In this document: piece after piece, positions 1 to 8,914 of the stretch
Position numbering within the stretch: position 1 is the stretch's first letter
Layout: each line of letters opens with the position of its first letter
Origin: Dehalococcoidia bacterium
GTDB taxonomy: Bacteria > Chloroflexota > Dehalococcoidia > Lucifugimonadales > UBA1123
Direction of reading: 5' to 3'
DNA: 48,231 nt
Assembly: GCA_009838465.1 (NCBI GenBank)
Contig: VXRN01000028.1
Coordinates: forward strand, 33,483-81,713
The notes under the pieces: generated by a model
Databases searched by the model: none
What the model was told of the DNA's origin: nothing
The model's input: the letters and a program-made list of their open reading frames with translations, nothing else
Translations under genes and position numbers: made by a program

Positions 1-1477
1 GCAGGTCGTCTTCAGCGTCGGCCAGCGCGGACTTGGCGAGTTGTACGACGGCGGTCATGTCATCAATTGCAGCCTCTTTAGGCTCGGTGAGTTCTTCGAG
101 AGCGGTCTGAGCGGTGTTGAGCGTGTGCTGCGCCCTATCATACGCACTCTGGGCTGCCGACGAACTCTTGTCCGACTGTACTTCCATATCATTCAGACTG
201 TCCAGGGCGGACACGTATGCATTCGACGGCGTGCGAAACTCTTCCTGTATGCACACGCCTTGCATGGGCGTATCGCCGGGATCGCATGTGACTAAGATCT
301 GGGTGGGACTTAGATTCAGCCATAGGAATACGGTGGTTTCGTTCCACGCGGTGGACGGGTTGTCGGAGGTCGGGCCGTCCGAGTAATAACCGCCCTGCTC
401 GAGGTCTGAGAACCTAGCTGACAGGTCGAAAAGCGATTCGAGGTCCACTCCGATGTCAGCTAGGGCCGCCTCGTAGTCGGGGTTGAGCGACGTGGGTTCG
501 GCGCTGATTCCTAGCCACTTGGAGAACACCTTGGCATAGGCTTCAGCCTTGTCCTCAAGATCGCTCCGAGCATCGGTCAACCTCACCTCCCACTCGCGTT
601 GGACGACATCCAGTTCATCCTCGGAGTAGGCGAGTTCTCTTCTGGCGGAGTCAACGTTGTTCCGTGCATTCCGAATCTCGTCCGAGTCATCGGCTTGGGT
701 TTCTTCAAGACTGTCCTGGGCGCGTTCGAGTTCTAGCTGGGCACTGGCGACATTCTTTTTGGCCTGGTCTATCTGGAGTTGGGTAGGAGAATCCTGAATC
801 TCCTCGAGGTTATCCTGGGCACGTTCGAGTTCCAGCCGGGCGCTGGCGACATTCTTTTTGGCTTGGTCTATCTGGAGTTGTGTGGGCGACTCCCGGAGAT
901 CTTCGATGTCTTCCTCGGTTTTATCGAGCTCGACCTCGTAGCCGACTATCCTGGCCTCGATCTGGGATATGGAGGCTCCTGACGGTTCAACGAAATCTTC
1001 GAGCGCGTCCCGGGCGTCCTGGAGCCTGACCTCGGCGTCGGTGACCTCTTTGCGGGCTCGGGCTATGTCGAGTTCGGAGGGCGTCATGTAGTCCTCCAAC
1101 GCTTCCTCGGCGTCCCGGAGCGCGACTCTCGCTTCGATCACCTTCTCCTCGAGCGCTGCGATGTCCTCCTGGTCGAGGACCGCCAGGGTTTGGCCCTCGG
1201 TTACTTTGTCCCCCTCCTCGACCACGATCTCCGCGATTATGCCGGACGACCCGAATGTGAGCGTCTCCCTGTTGGGCAGGCTAAGGCTGCCCGCAATGGC
1301 GATTTCCTGGATTAAGTCGCCGCGCCGGACGGGTATTATCTGCTCGTCCTCCTCTATGTCCACGTTGTCCTCGGTTGAGGGTCTCTGAGATACTACGAAC
1401 GCTCCGGCTGCCACGACTAATAGGACTATGACGGCGGTCACTACCTGCCACCGTCTGATTCTTCTCAAAAATCTCAT
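1..1477 (-). CDS. HlyD-type membrane fusion / efflux periplasmic adaptor (3' end cut by window)
   Basis: Translating the minus strand from the ATG at 1477 gives an uninterrupted frame of about 490 residues that runs off the window edge, so the C-terminus is missing. An N-terminal Arg-rich stretch and one membrane helix (about residues 9-27) are followed by a biotinyl-lipoyl-like half domain (GDLIQEIAIAGSL, then VVEEGDKVTEGQTLAVLDQ). A very long charged coiled-coil hairpin follows, rich in the pattern LELERAQDNLEE. This is the architecture of adaptors that join an inner-membrane ABC or RND pump to the outside. The hairpin contains an exact-length 33-residue duplication. It begins 23 bases after the DUF5667 gene on the same strand, so it probably belongs to an ECF sigma-controlled operon. 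The pump itself would lie beyond the window. The family is fairly sure; the substrate is unknown. Confidence 0.75.
   Translation of the reverse strand, partial: MRFLRRIRRWQVVTAVIVLLVVAAGAFVVSQRPSTEDNVDIEEDEQIIPVRRGDLIQEIAIAGSLSLPNRETLTFGSSGIIAEIVVEEGDKVTEGQTLAVLDQEDIAALEEKVIEARVALRDAEEALEDYMTPSELDIARARKEVTDAEVRLQDARDALEDFVEPSGASISQIEARIVGYEVELDKTEEDIEDLRESPTQLQIDQAKKNVASARLELERAQDNLEEIQDSPTQLQIDQAKKNVASAQLELERAQDSLEETQADDSDEIRNARNNVDSARRELAYSEDELDVVQREWEVRLTDARSDLEDKAEAYAKVFSKWLGISAEPTSLNPDYEAALADIGVDLESLFDLSARFSDLEQGGYYSDGPTSDNPSTAWNETTVFLWLNLSPTQILVTCDPGDTPMQGVCIQEEFRTPSNAYVSALDSLNDMEVQSDKSSSAAQSAYDRAQHTLNTAQTALEELTEPKEAAIDDMTAVVQLAKSALADAEDDL
695..892 (-). repeat. 99-bp in-frame tandem duplication inside the adaptor gene
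   Basis: Two adjacent 99-bp units (about 892-794 and 793-695) encode near-identical 33-residue blocks starting SPTQLQIDQAKKNVASA. They differ at only a few residues (ARLELERAQDNLEEIQD versus AQLELERAQDSLEETQA). The duplication lengthens the coiled-coil hairpin by a whole number of heptad-like turns. Confidence 0.85.
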
Positions 1478-1500
1478 TGGGTTGTGTTACTCCAGTGTAG

Positions 1501-2382
1501 CTAACGTCCGGTTTCATAGCTTTGGACGGGAACGATAATGAACGGACGACGAACAGGGGAATCGGAGAGCGTGGCGTCAATGAACAGACGATAGCCGAGG
1601 TCGGCCTCCCTTAGAAAACGTTCCACGCGCTCACGCTCCTCGGGTGTGAGTTGACGTTTGACGCGCTCGACTTTCAGCTTAAAAATCCTGCGGTCATTTT
1701 CCAGGCGTTCCCCAAGTCTGTTCGCGTTTTTGCTTCCTACTTTCGGATTTGTCTTGACCGGCATTTCCACAGGATTTACCGCGACGGTAATGCCCGCGTG
1801 CTTCGCGCATCGCCTCAGGTGTATGGTCATGCGGCTCATGGCGCTGTTCGCCATCGTGAACTCACCTCGCTGGATGAGCTTGTTGATCTCGTCACCTCGC
1901 ACCTGTGCGAGCTTGGCTTCGTAGTGCGCTCTACTCTCATCGGAAAGGTGGATCCTGCTCTCCACGTTTTCCTTCGTGGTCTTTACCCAATACAGGGGCT
2001 CTCCGGGCACCGAACCGGACGAGGCGGCAGTGGTCGCGCCTACTCCTGTCACCATGATGGCGATAGCCATGAATCCCACCAGCGCGGGCCTTGCGATTGG
2101 GACGAACCGCCTGGACTTCCAGGGCTGCCACCAGGGCGTTCGCTCTTGCTTGCGACGAGCCGATTCGGAGATTGCTTGGGAAAAGCGCTGGAAGTTGCGC
2201 TGTTTGACCGAGAGGTCGGGCTGAAGCTCTTCCGCGGCCCGGATAGTCGAAACTGAGACCTCAAGGAGTGGCCTGAGTTCATCGGCGTACATGGGATAGC
2301 GATTCAGGCAGTCCTGAATACTCTCTCCTCTCGTGAGCCGCTCCACGCAGTCGTTCAGGGCCTCAACGAATTCCCCATTCAC
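1501..2382 (-). CDS. DUF5667-type membrane protein, putative anti-sigma factor
   Basis: A 293-residue protein. Its N-terminal segment (FVEALNDCVERLTRGESIQDCLNRYP, then ELRPLLEVS) is the short helical module often seen in Chloroflexota proteins encoded next to ECF sigma factors. A basic stretch leads into one membrane helix at about residues 98-120 (ARPALVGFMAIAIMVTGVGA). The outer part carries the DUF5667-like block GEPLYWVKTTKENVESRIHL, then Ala/Arg/Glu-rich helices. The gene lies 37 bases after the ECF sigma gene and 23 bases before the efflux adaptor. By inference the cytoplasmic N-terminus binds the sigma factor and the external part senses a signal. No HxxxCxxC zinc anti-sigma motif is present, so the mechanism is not of the ZAS type. 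Confidence 0.7.
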   Translation of the reverse strand: MNGEFVEALNDCVERLTRGESIQDCLNRYPMYADELRPLLEVSVSTIRAAEELQPDLSVKQRNFQRFSQAISESARRKQERTPWWQPWKSRRFVPIARPALVGFMAIAIMVTGVGATTAASSGSVPGEPLYWVKTTKENVESRIHLSDESRAHYEAKLAQVRGDEINKLIQRGEFTMANSAMSRMTIHLRRCAKHAGITVAVNPVEMPVKTNPKVGSKNANRLGERLENDRRIFKLKVERVKRQLTPEERERVERFLREADLGYRLFIDATLSDSPVRRPFIIVPVQSYETGR

Positions 2383-2419
2383 AATGCGCCTCCCGGTTTG
2401 TTGGTTGTTGTCAGAGAGT

Positions 2420-3019
2420 TCACAGCTTGGACTCCGTGGCAGCCGCGGGCCTGATGCAGTTAGGCGGGGTCAATATATCTCTCAATTTCCTGATACCCGC
2501 GTGCTGGAGGGCCTTGACCGCGTTCTCCTTCCTGCCGACGGCCTTTGCGGTCTCGGCAATAGAGAGGCCCGCCGCGAACCTGAGCGTTACGACCTCTCTC
2601 TGGAGATCAGTCAGGTTGTCCATCGCGCTGACTACCTCCCTCATGGTCAGGCTGACCTCGGCGAGCCTCTCCAGGTCGCTGTGCGCATCACTCGCGGCGT
2701 TGATTGCGTCGTCCAGCGGCACAGTTGGGCGACGCCCCTTGCGCCTGAAATTGTCCACGACGACGTTGTGGGCAATCCTGTATAGCCAGGATGTGAATGG
2801 AAATCCCCTGAACTTAAACGTGTGTATTGACTCGATCATCTTCAGAAAGACTTCTCCCGAAAGGTCTTCAGCTTCGATCCTGTTACCGCATTTGAAAGAC
2901 ACATATCGGTAAATCGGGTCGTAATACATTTCGTACAATTCGGCGAACGCCGACTGGTCGCCGGCCTGAGCCTGTTTCACGATGTGTTCGACCTGCTTGT
3001 CTGCGGGCCTGTTTTCCAT
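2420..3019 (-). CDS. ECF-family RNA polymerase sigma factor
   Basis: A 199-residue sigma-70 family protein. Region 2 lies at about residues 24-96 (FAELYEMYYDPIYRYV, AEDLSGEVFLKMIE, FTSWLYRIAHNVVVDNFRR). Region 4 lies at about 134-182 (LTDLQREVVTLRFAAGLSIAETAKAVGR... recognition helix, then KALQHAGIRKLRDIL). There is no region 1 or 3, as expected for an extracytoplasmic-function sigma. I chose the ATG at 3019 because AGAAAGG stands six bases upstream; a start 14 codons earlier has no ribosome site. It heads a probable operon with the DUF5667 protein and the HlyD-type adaptor, so it likely controls an envelope or efflux response and its own operon. Confidence 0.9.
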   Translation of the reverse strand: MENRPADKQVEHIVKQAQAGDQSAFAELYEMYYDPIYRYVSFKCGNRIEAEDLSGEVFLKMIESIHTFKFRGFPFTSWLYRIAHNVVVDNFRRKGRRPTVPLDDAINAASDAHSDLERLAEVSLTMREVVSAMDNLTDLQREVVTLRFAAGLSIAETAKAVGRKENAVKALQHAGIRKLRDILTPPNCIRPAAATESKL

Positions 3020-3328
3020 TGCTGCCTTTCTCTCAGGGGAGCGCCAAGAGTCTAGACACACTTAACCGGCTGTCAATTGTATAACGCTTCAACGCTGCGA
3101 AAGTTAGTATCGCCGATATTCTATTCGCTGTGATAGTATTGCGCCGTTGTTCTTCATATGTGGCTGTCGGAGTCCCGAGCAATCTTGACACGCGGGAAGC
3201 CTGACGCGAATCGGGAGAAAAGCCATATTCGCCCCAGCCGATTGGACAGTCTCGGATCATACTTTCGGCCAATGTGCCTGCAATCGCCGTATTTTACACT
3301 ATCTAGTCGGTCACTCAGAGGATAGGAA
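3020..3328. other. Divergent intergenic region, ECF sigma / MFS exporter
   Basis: These 309 bases separate the sigma operon (minus) from the MFS gene (plus) and must hold both promoters. The stretch is richer in A/T than its neighbours. A TTGACA occurs at 3185-3190, but no well-spaced -10 hexamer follows it, so I do not call a promoter. No RNA gene or convincing small gene was seen. Confidence 0.4.
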
Positions 3329-4828
3329 ATGTTCGCGGACCTTCGTCTGCTGCTGAATACGCGGAGTCGTAAGGAGACTCTGCTCGCTCTGACGGCCGCC
3401 TATATGCTGGTCCAACTGTCGAGCTTACCCGTCGCTATATCATTGCCCACGCTTGCCAAAGCCTTCAACACCGGAATTGATGATACGGCGTGGATAGTGA
3501 TCATCTATCTGATGATGCTGGGTGCATTCGTCCTCTTGGGCGCAAGACTGGGCGACCGCTACGGGCACGCAAGGGTATTCTTCATTGGAATAGTTCTTTC
3601 GACCGCCGGGTCAGGGTTCATAGCTGTGTCCCAGGAACTTTGGCACATTTCGGTGTGGCGCGCCATCGCGGGACTGGGTTCGGCGATGGTAATGGGCAAC
3701 GCCAACGCAATCCTGGCCGCGAACTTCGAACCCAGGGAGCGCGGCCGCGCTTTCGCAGTCCCAATCATCGGGGCACGATTCGGCACTCTGATTGGGCTCG
3801 CCTTCTTCGGAGTTCTGCTCCAATTCGTAGGGTGGCGCATGGTCTTCATGACCTTTGTGCCTATCGGACTGCTCGCTACTGTGGCCTCGATTCCCATGGT
3901 CCGCAGGCAGGCAAATGTAAAGACGGAGAGGGACGACGGCCCCGTGGACTGGCTCGGCGGTATTCTGCTCGTCGCGGCGGGCGTGGTCCTGGTCCTGTCT
4001 GGGTCGCATCTGCATGGCGGAGAGGAGTCTTACACCAGCCCCGACGCTCTTACTTACCATCTACCGATGCACCTGGTGTTCATCGTAATGCTGGGGGCCT
4101 TCTTCCTCGTGGAACGCAGAATGGTCAACCCGATTGTTGACGTGAGGCACTTCAAGCAGGCCCCATTTTCACTGTCTCTGGCTACGAATGTGACCTACCA
4201 CTTTTCGATGCTGGCTACGATGACGCTTGTCCCGGTTCTGGTCGAGGAGGGCTTCGGAAAGCCGCCCCTGTATGTGACTATAGTCCTGCTGCCGAGCCAG
4301 GTGCTCGGTCTGTTCATGCCTATGGTCGCGGGCTGGGTCTATGACAGGTATCAGCCGCGCCTGATGAGGCCGGTGATGATGGTAGTCATCGCGGGCGGAT
4401 TCCTTGTACTCAGCACGGTCGCGGCCGATATACCTTTCTGGGCATTGCCTCTGTTGATGATACCTATTTCGGTCGGCACGAATATGTTCAACCCGATCAA
4501 CAACGCCACCGTTATGAATTCTCTGCCGCTCGAACACAGAGGTGTTGCGTCGGGCATGATGGAGACGACACGGGAGATGGGCCACGCTCTGGGCGCGACG
4601 ACGGCAGCGGCGGTCCTGGCCCTCGCTTTGCCCGCAGGCATATCGAGGCTGTCGGACTCAGCGGCGCAGGGATTCTACATACAGGGGTTCCAGCTTTCGA
4701 GCCTGATGGTCGTGTTCGTGCTGTGCTTCGGCGCCTTCCTCGCATATATCTACCGCACTCCGGACTTCTATAGAAGGGCGTCCCAAACGACGACGCGCCC
4801 GGCTTCTTCGACCGGTAGTGGGGACTAA
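3329..4828 (+). CDS. MFS drug/solute exporter, DHA2-like (14-helix)
   Basis: A 499-residue polytopic membrane protein of the major facilitator superfamily. The loop 2-3 signature appears as LGARLGDRYGHARVF and motif C-like sequence as AIAGLGSAMVMGNANAILAA. EPRERGRAFAVP and LEHRGVASGMMETTREMGHA are the matching signatures of the two halves. The length and the extra hydrophobic pair in the middle fit the 14-helix DHA2 drug:proton antiporters better than 12-helix carriers. The start is supported by AGGATAGG just upstream. It is transcribed away from the ECF sigma operon and could be one of its targets, which is inference. The substrate cannot be read from the sequence. Confidence 0.85.
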   Translation: MFADLRLLLNTRSRKETLLALTAAYMLVQLSSLPVAISLPTLAKAFNTGIDDTAWIVIIYLMMLGAFVLLGARLGDRYGHARVFFIGIVLSTAGSGFIAVSQELWHISVWRAIAGLGSAMVMGNANAILAANFEPRERGRAFAVPIIGARFGTLIGLAFFGVLLQFVGWRMVFMTFVPIGLLATVASIPMVRRQANVKTERDDGPVDWLGGILLVAAGVVLVLSGSHLHGGEESYTSPDALTYHLPMHLVFIVMLGAFFLVERRMVNPIVDVRHFKQAPFSLSLATNVTYHFSMLATMTLVPVLVEEGFGKPPLYVTIVLLPSQVLGLFMPMVAGWVYDRYQPRLMRPVMMVVIAGGFLVLSTVAADIPFWALPLLMIPISVGTNMFNPINNATVMNSLPLEHRGVASGMMETTREMGHALGATTAAAVLALALPAGISRLSDSAAQGFYIQGFQLSSLMVVFVLCFGAFLAYIYRTPDFYRRASQTTTRPASSTGSGD

Positions 4829-4903
4829 GTCCGCTTAACTTTCCTATCGGGGCACGTTCCGAATGTCCACCGTTGAGTCCGTTCCGGTATCATGTGACCG
4901 TCA

Positions 4904-5941
4904 ATGCTGACCTCCGACTTCGACTACCATTTGCCCTCACACATGATCGCCCAGACTCCGATGGAGCCCCGCGACCACTCACGCCTGCTTACTCTGGACA
5001 GGGCGAATGGTGGTGTGAAGCACCGAAACTTCTATGAACTTCCCGATCTGCTGAGAGAGGGGGATATGCTTGTCTTCAACGACAGCAGGGTTTTCCCGGC
5101 GCGACTCAAAGGGCGAGGCGAACCCTCCCGGCGCGAGATTGAGTTGCTGCTTCTGACACGCCTTGGGGAAGGTAAATGGAGGACGCTCGTCCGCCCAGGT
5201 CGCAGGATGAGGGCAGGCGCCGAGTTCACGGTCGTGGACCGAGACGGCGGCAGTGAGATCCATGGCAGGGTGCTGGAAGTAGAAGAAGCTGGCACTAGAC
5301 TTGTCTCTTTCGAGGACGAATTCGATCTAAGGAACGTGGGCGTCATACCACTGCCGCCCTATATCCATGAGTCGCTGGATGACCCCGAACGATACCAGAC
5401 TGTCTATTCCGACCGTGAGGGCAGCGCCGCCGCGCCGACCGCAGGTCTGCACTTCACCCAACGCCTGCTGGACAGGCTGGACGACATGGGCGTGGAGAAG
5501 GCTTTCGTAACTCTCCACGTAGGATGGGACTCGTTCAGGCCGGTGAAGGCCGAGTCCGCTGACGAACACGAGATGCACTCCGAGTACTGGGAGTTGTCGG
5601 CAACCTCAGCGGACGCAATAAACAGAGCGAAGCGCGAGGGAAGGCGTATCATATCGGTCGGCACGACCGCCGTCCGACTGCTGGAGAACGCCGCCATCCT
5701 GGGGGATGGTGCGGATGGCCTGCTGACAGAAGGGTCGGGATGGGTTGACCTGTTCATAACACCGGGGTTCGAGTTCAGAGTGATAGACGGTCTTATAACC
5801 AACTTTCATTTGCCCCGTTCGACGCTGCTGATGCTGGTTTCGGCATTCGCGGGCCGCGAGAACGTCCTGGCGGCGTACCGCGAGGCCGTCGAAGCGCGAT
5901 ACCGCTTTTACAGCTTCGGCGACGCCATGCTGATCGCGTGA
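4904..5941 (+). CDS. queA: S-adenosylmethionine:tRNA ribosyltransferase-isomerase
   Basis: A 345-residue QueA. It transfers and isomerises the ribosyl group of S-adenosylmethionine onto 7-aminomethyl-7-deazaguanine at position 34 of tRNA, making epoxyqueuosine. Family blocks are all present: the N-terminus SDFDYHLPSHMIAQTPMEPR, DHSRLLTLDR, LVFNDSRVFPARLKGR, APTAGLHFTQRLLDRL, VTLHVGWDSFRPV, HEMHSEYWEL, ISVGTTAVRLLE and LITNFHLPRSTLLMLVSAFAG. Length is normal. It lies between two MFS genes on the same strand, 75 bases after the first and 39 before the second, so the three may be co-transcribed without a shared function. No other queuosine gene is recognisable in the window. Confidence 0.97.
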   Translation: MLTSDFDYHLPSHMIAQTPMEPRDHSRLLTLDRANGGVKHRNFYELPDLLREGDMLVFNDSRVFPARLKGRGEPSRREIELLLLTRLGEGKWRTLVRPGRRMRAGAEFTVVDRDGGSEIHGRVLEVEEAGTRLVSFEDEFDLRNVGVIPLPPYIHESLDDPERYQTVYSDREGSAAAPTAGLHFTQRLLDRLDDMGVEKAFVTLHVGWDSFRPVKAESADEHEMHSEYWELSATSADAINRAKREGRRIISVGTTAVRLLENAAILGDGADGLLTEGSGWVDLFITPGFEFRVIDGLITNFHLPRSTLLMLVSAFAGRENVLAAYREAVEARYRFYSFGDAMLIA

Positions 5942-5980
5942 CCAAGAGAGATTCTATGTCGCTCCGCACAGGCTTGAGTT

Positions 5981-7237
5981 ATGCGGCCCTTATATAGACC
6001 CGCCGGAGTAACCACTGCTGTCTCCAGGTTCGGAAGCGCGTTTCGGGGCAGGGACTTCCGCTACCTGTGGCTGTCGGACTCGGTGGTGTCGTGCTCCGAG
6101 CAGATGGAGTTCCTCGTCCTGGCATGGTTCATACTCCAGGAGACCGACTCGCCATTCCTTCTCGGCCTGTACGCCGCGCTCAGGTTCACCGGAACGCTCT
6201 TCTCGCCGCTTTACGGAATAGTGGTTGACCGATACCGACGCGAACGGCTGCTCAGGGCGGTTCGGTTCGGGTTCGCCGCTTCCGCCATTGTCATACTGTC
6301 GCTCATCTTATGGGACATTCTCGGCGCCTGGCACGTATTCGTCATAGTAGGAATCGTGGGCATGGCCCGGGCTTTCGACACGGTGACCCGCCAGACGGTC
6401 ATCCCGGACATAGTTCCGCGCGAGGGCATAATGAACGCGGTCGCGCTCACCCGCTCCGGCAGGGACATTATGCAGATAGTAGGCCCCATGGTCGGCGGTG
6501 TCCTGCTGGCGCGCTACGGAATGGCCTGGAGCTACGCGGCGATTGTCGGTATGTACCTTGCGGGCGCGGCCCTGGCGCTGCGTCTGCATGTACCGAATCA
6601 GCCGATGGCGGTCCGCAGTTCGGAGTCTGTCCTGTCCAACCTCAGGCAGGCGCTCTCCTATGTCCGCACCCGGGAGGTGGTGTTGGGACTACTGCTGCTC
6701 GCGTTCCTGGTCAACTTGTCCGGGTTCCCGCTGAACAACGGCCTGCTTCCAGTTTATGCCAGGGACGTTCTCGATGTCGGAGCCGTGGGTCTGGGACAGT
6801 TGCTTGGTGCGTACTCAGTCGGCTCAATGCTGGGATCGGTGACCATCGCGGCGCTGCCCCGGCTCAGGCGTCCGGGCGTGGTAATGACGCTGGCCGGAAT
6901 CGGATGGCACGCCAGCATCCTCGCGCTCGCGCTAATAGCCTGGTTCGGACCTGCGATGGGCGTTCTCGCGCTGGCCGGGCTGGCGCAGTCCTTCACGATG
7001 GTAACGATGTCCATGCTGCTGCTGAGCGTGACCTCGCCGGAGATACGCGGGCGTGTCATGGGACTGCGCTCCCTAGCCGTGTACGGCCTGCCGCTCGGAC
7101 TGCTGGCCTCCGGCTTCCTCGCCGAGATTCTAGGCGCGTCACTCGCGCTTGTGGTAAATGGGGCGGTGGGGATAATCTTCGGCATCGCTATCGCGGTGGC
7201 GATACGCGGCGTGTGGCGGTATTCGTGGAGGATGTAG
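5981..7237 (+). CDS. MFS exporter (12-helix, EntS/MFS_3-like)
   Basis: A 418-residue membrane protein with twelve predicted helices. It opens with the signature FRGRDFRYLWLSDSVVSCSEQMEF, typical of the MFS_3/enterobactin-exporter-like group, followed by FSPLYGIVVDRYRRERLLR (motif A) and FDTVTRQTVIPDIVPREGIMNAVAL. Later blocks SVTSPEIRGRVMGLRSLAVYGLPLG and GAYSVGSMLGSV belong to the second half. No strong ribosome site precedes the ATG. A 13-codon reading frame starting at 5955 overlaps the first codons of this gene, so re-initiation is possible. It probably exports a small molecule; the substrate is unknown. Confidence 0.85.
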   Translation: MRPLYRPAGVTTAVSRFGSAFRGRDFRYLWLSDSVVSCSEQMEFLVLAWFILQETDSPFLLGLYAALRFTGTLFSPLYGIVVDRYRRERLLRAVRFGFAASAIVILSLILWDILGAWHVFVIVGIVGMARAFDTVTRQTVIPDIVPREGIMNAVALTRSGRDIMQIVGPMVGGVLLARYGMAWSYAAIVGMYLAGAALALRLHVPNQPMAVRSSESVLSNLRQALSYVRTREVVLGLLLLAFLVNLSGFPLNNGLLPVYARDVLDVGAVGLGQLLGAYSVGSMLGSVTIAALPRLRRPGVVMTLAGIGWHASILALALIAWFGPAMGVLALAGLAQSFTMVTMSMLLLSVTSPEIRGRVMGLRSLAVYGLPLGLLASGFLAEILGASLALVVNGAVGIIFGIAIAVAIRGVWRYSWRM

Positions 7238-7349
7238 GCCTTGCGGGGTCACCGATAAAGCTGAATGATTAGACAGGCACGAGAGAAGTTAGAAACACGG
7301 GTCGAAAATAGCCTGGATACACCTCTGGGTCGGCATTTCTGCGAAAGCG

Positions 7350-8039
7350 TCAGCCTGCTGTCCCCGATTGCTCGCGTTTGTCAATACGGTGCCGCAACTC
7401 CTTGAGCAGATTTTTCAGCGGCATATCTGAGAGGGAGTTCAGGCGAATGTCCGCCGAATCGAAGTCCATGTCCTCTGTCATCGGGTTTGGAACGACCACG
7501 CAGTATAGACCGGCAGACTTCGCCGCCACCAGTCCATTCGCCGAATCTTCGATTGCCAGGGTGTCCTGCGGACGTACTCCGAGACGGCGCGCGGCTGTCG
7601 CGTACAACTCAGGGTCCGGCTTGACGTTGGCCACGTCCCCCTCGCTGAGTACGAACTCGAAATAGTGCAGCAGTCCGCGTCTTTCCAGGTGATCTACGGC
7701 CCAGCCGGGTCTCGAACTGGATGCTACTGCGAGTTTGAGTCCCATGCCTTTCGCCGCAATCAGATAGTCCTCCACACCGGGCAGGACGGGATTGCGCTCC
7801 ACCCGCTCCAGGTACCTGCTTCTCGTGCGCGGCCTGATTACCTCGCGCTCGATGCGCTGCCCGGATAATTCTTCCAAGAGTTGATAGATATCGAAGTCTG
7901 CCCCACCAATCGAACCTTCAAACGCCTCCCTGTCCAACTTCACGCCGTAGGAATCGAACATTTCACTCCATGAATCGTGCAGGGGTGTCTCGGTATCTAT
8001 GATAAGTCCATCGAAATCGAACACCAGGGCCTTAATCAA
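7350..8039 (-). CDS. HAD-superfamily phosphatase / beta-phosphoglucomutase-like
   Basis: A 229-residue haloacid dehalogenase-fold hydrolase. Motif I is FDFDGLIIDTE (nucleophile Asp8 and Asp10), with a helical cap inserted right after it. Motif II is LAVASSSRPGW, the Lys of motif III lies in NVKPDPELYATAARRLG, and motif IV is LAIEDSANGLVAAKSAGL. This layout matches the beta-phosphoglucomutase/phosphoglycolate phosphatase branch. I chose the TTG at 8039 because family members begin with xIKALVFDFDG and GGGAG lies ten bases upstream. The frame stays open to 8171, but the extra residues resemble nothing in the family. The substrate is a small phosphorylated metabolite of unknown identity. Confidence 0.87.
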   Translation of the reverse strand: MIKALVFDFDGLIIDTETPLHDSWSEMFDSYGVKLDREAFEGSIGGADFDIYQLLEELSGQRIEREVIRPRTRSRYLERVERNPVLPGVEDYLIAAKGMGLKLAVASSSRPGWAVDHLERRGLLHYFEFVLSEGDVANVKPDPELYATAARRLGVRPQDTLAIEDSANGLVAAKSAGLYCVVVPNPMTEDMDFDSADIRLNSLSDMPLKNLLKELRHRIDKREQSGTAG

Positions 8040-8207
8040 GTCTCGTAGTCTCCCACTGGGTTTCGGGCATGATACATAAAGGGCTGTACTTCGTGCGACC
8101 TCCGACTTTCGGACAGGGAAAGTCGCTCGGAGTGATTGTCCTAATGGGTTTCCAGGCGCCGACTTTTCCATTAAGATGGATGCTGAGGTAGAGAGGAGAA
8201 GTCACCC

Positions 8208-8906
8208 GTGACTCTTCAATCCGACGTCCTGCGTCGGACGGCTTTGGTATTGGTGTCTGTCGGCCTTGCGTGGAATTTAGTAGAGGCCGTGGTCGCTCTA
8301 TGGGCGGGGTCTTCGGTCGGGAGCGTGGCGCTGATCGCTTTCGGCTTGGACAGCATTATCGAGCTATTCGCCGGCGGGGTCTTGTTGTGGCAGTTTAAGA
8401 GGGAGCGGGCCGGAGTGGAGGGAGAGGCCGCTGAGAGAAGGGCGCGGAGTCTGATAGCGCTGACCTTCTTCCTGCTGGCAGCCTACGTCGGTCTTCATTC
8501 CGTGGCCAGCCTGGTCGGATGGCTGCCCGAGCCGCAGCCGAGCCTGATAGGTGTCGCGATTGCGGCGGCGAGTGCCGTCGTGATGAGCGTCCTGTACGTG
8601 TTCAAGATGCGGGTCGCCACACGGATGCAGTCCTGGTCGCTGAGGGCGGAGGCCGTAGAGAGCCTTTTCTGCGATCTTCAGGATATGGCGATACTGGTGG
8701 GTCTGGGACTCAACGCCCTGTTCTCTTGGTGGTGGGCCGATCCGGTTGCTGCGCTGATATTGATTCCCCTGTTCATCAAGGAGGGCATGGAGAATCTTGA
8801 GGATGAGGAAGATGATGAGGATGAAGTCGAAGCGCGCCGAGTCTGCTTCGGCACGCATTGCGTCTTTGGCTTAACCACCTGTCGCGCGGCCTGCTGCCTG
8901 GGGTGA
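8208..8906 (+). CDS. CDF-like cation transporter with acidic and Cys-rich tail
   Basis: A 232-residue membrane protein with five or six helices. A metal-site-like FGLDSIIELFAG (about residues 44-55) and a second acidic pair in ESLFCDLQDMAILVGL match the cation diffusion facilitator transmembrane domain, in which paired Asp residues bind Zn, Fe or Mn. There is no large cytoplasmic CTD. After the last helix comes an acidic run (EDEEDDEDEVEARR) and then six cysteines in the last twenty residues (CFGTHC, CRAACC). It starts with GTG, supported by GGAG ten bases upstream. The tail could be a metal-buffering appendage. The TGA is followed almost at once by the next gene. Confidence 0.75.
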   Translation: MTLQSDVLRRTALVLVSVGLAWNLVEAVVALWAGSSVGSVALIAFGLDSIIELFAGGVLLWQFKRERAGVEGEAAERRARSLIALTFFLLAAYVGLHSVASLVGWLPEPQPSLIGVAIAAASAVVMSVLYVFKMRVATRMQSWSLRAEAVESLFCDLQDMAILVGLGLNALFSWWWADPVAALILIPLFIKEGMENLEDEEDDEDEVEARRVCFGTHCVFGLTTCRAACCLG

Positions 8907-8914
8907 AGTCGTTA

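Noticed and set aside
3185..3213. TTGACA as a promoter of the first MFS gene
   Set aside because: No acceptable -10 hexamer at 16-18 bases.
5955..5996. 13-codon upstream frame before the second MFS gene as a regulatory leader peptide
   Set aside because: It has a fair ribosome site but no repeated regulatory codons or attenuator hairpin; mentioned only as a possible re-initiation aid.
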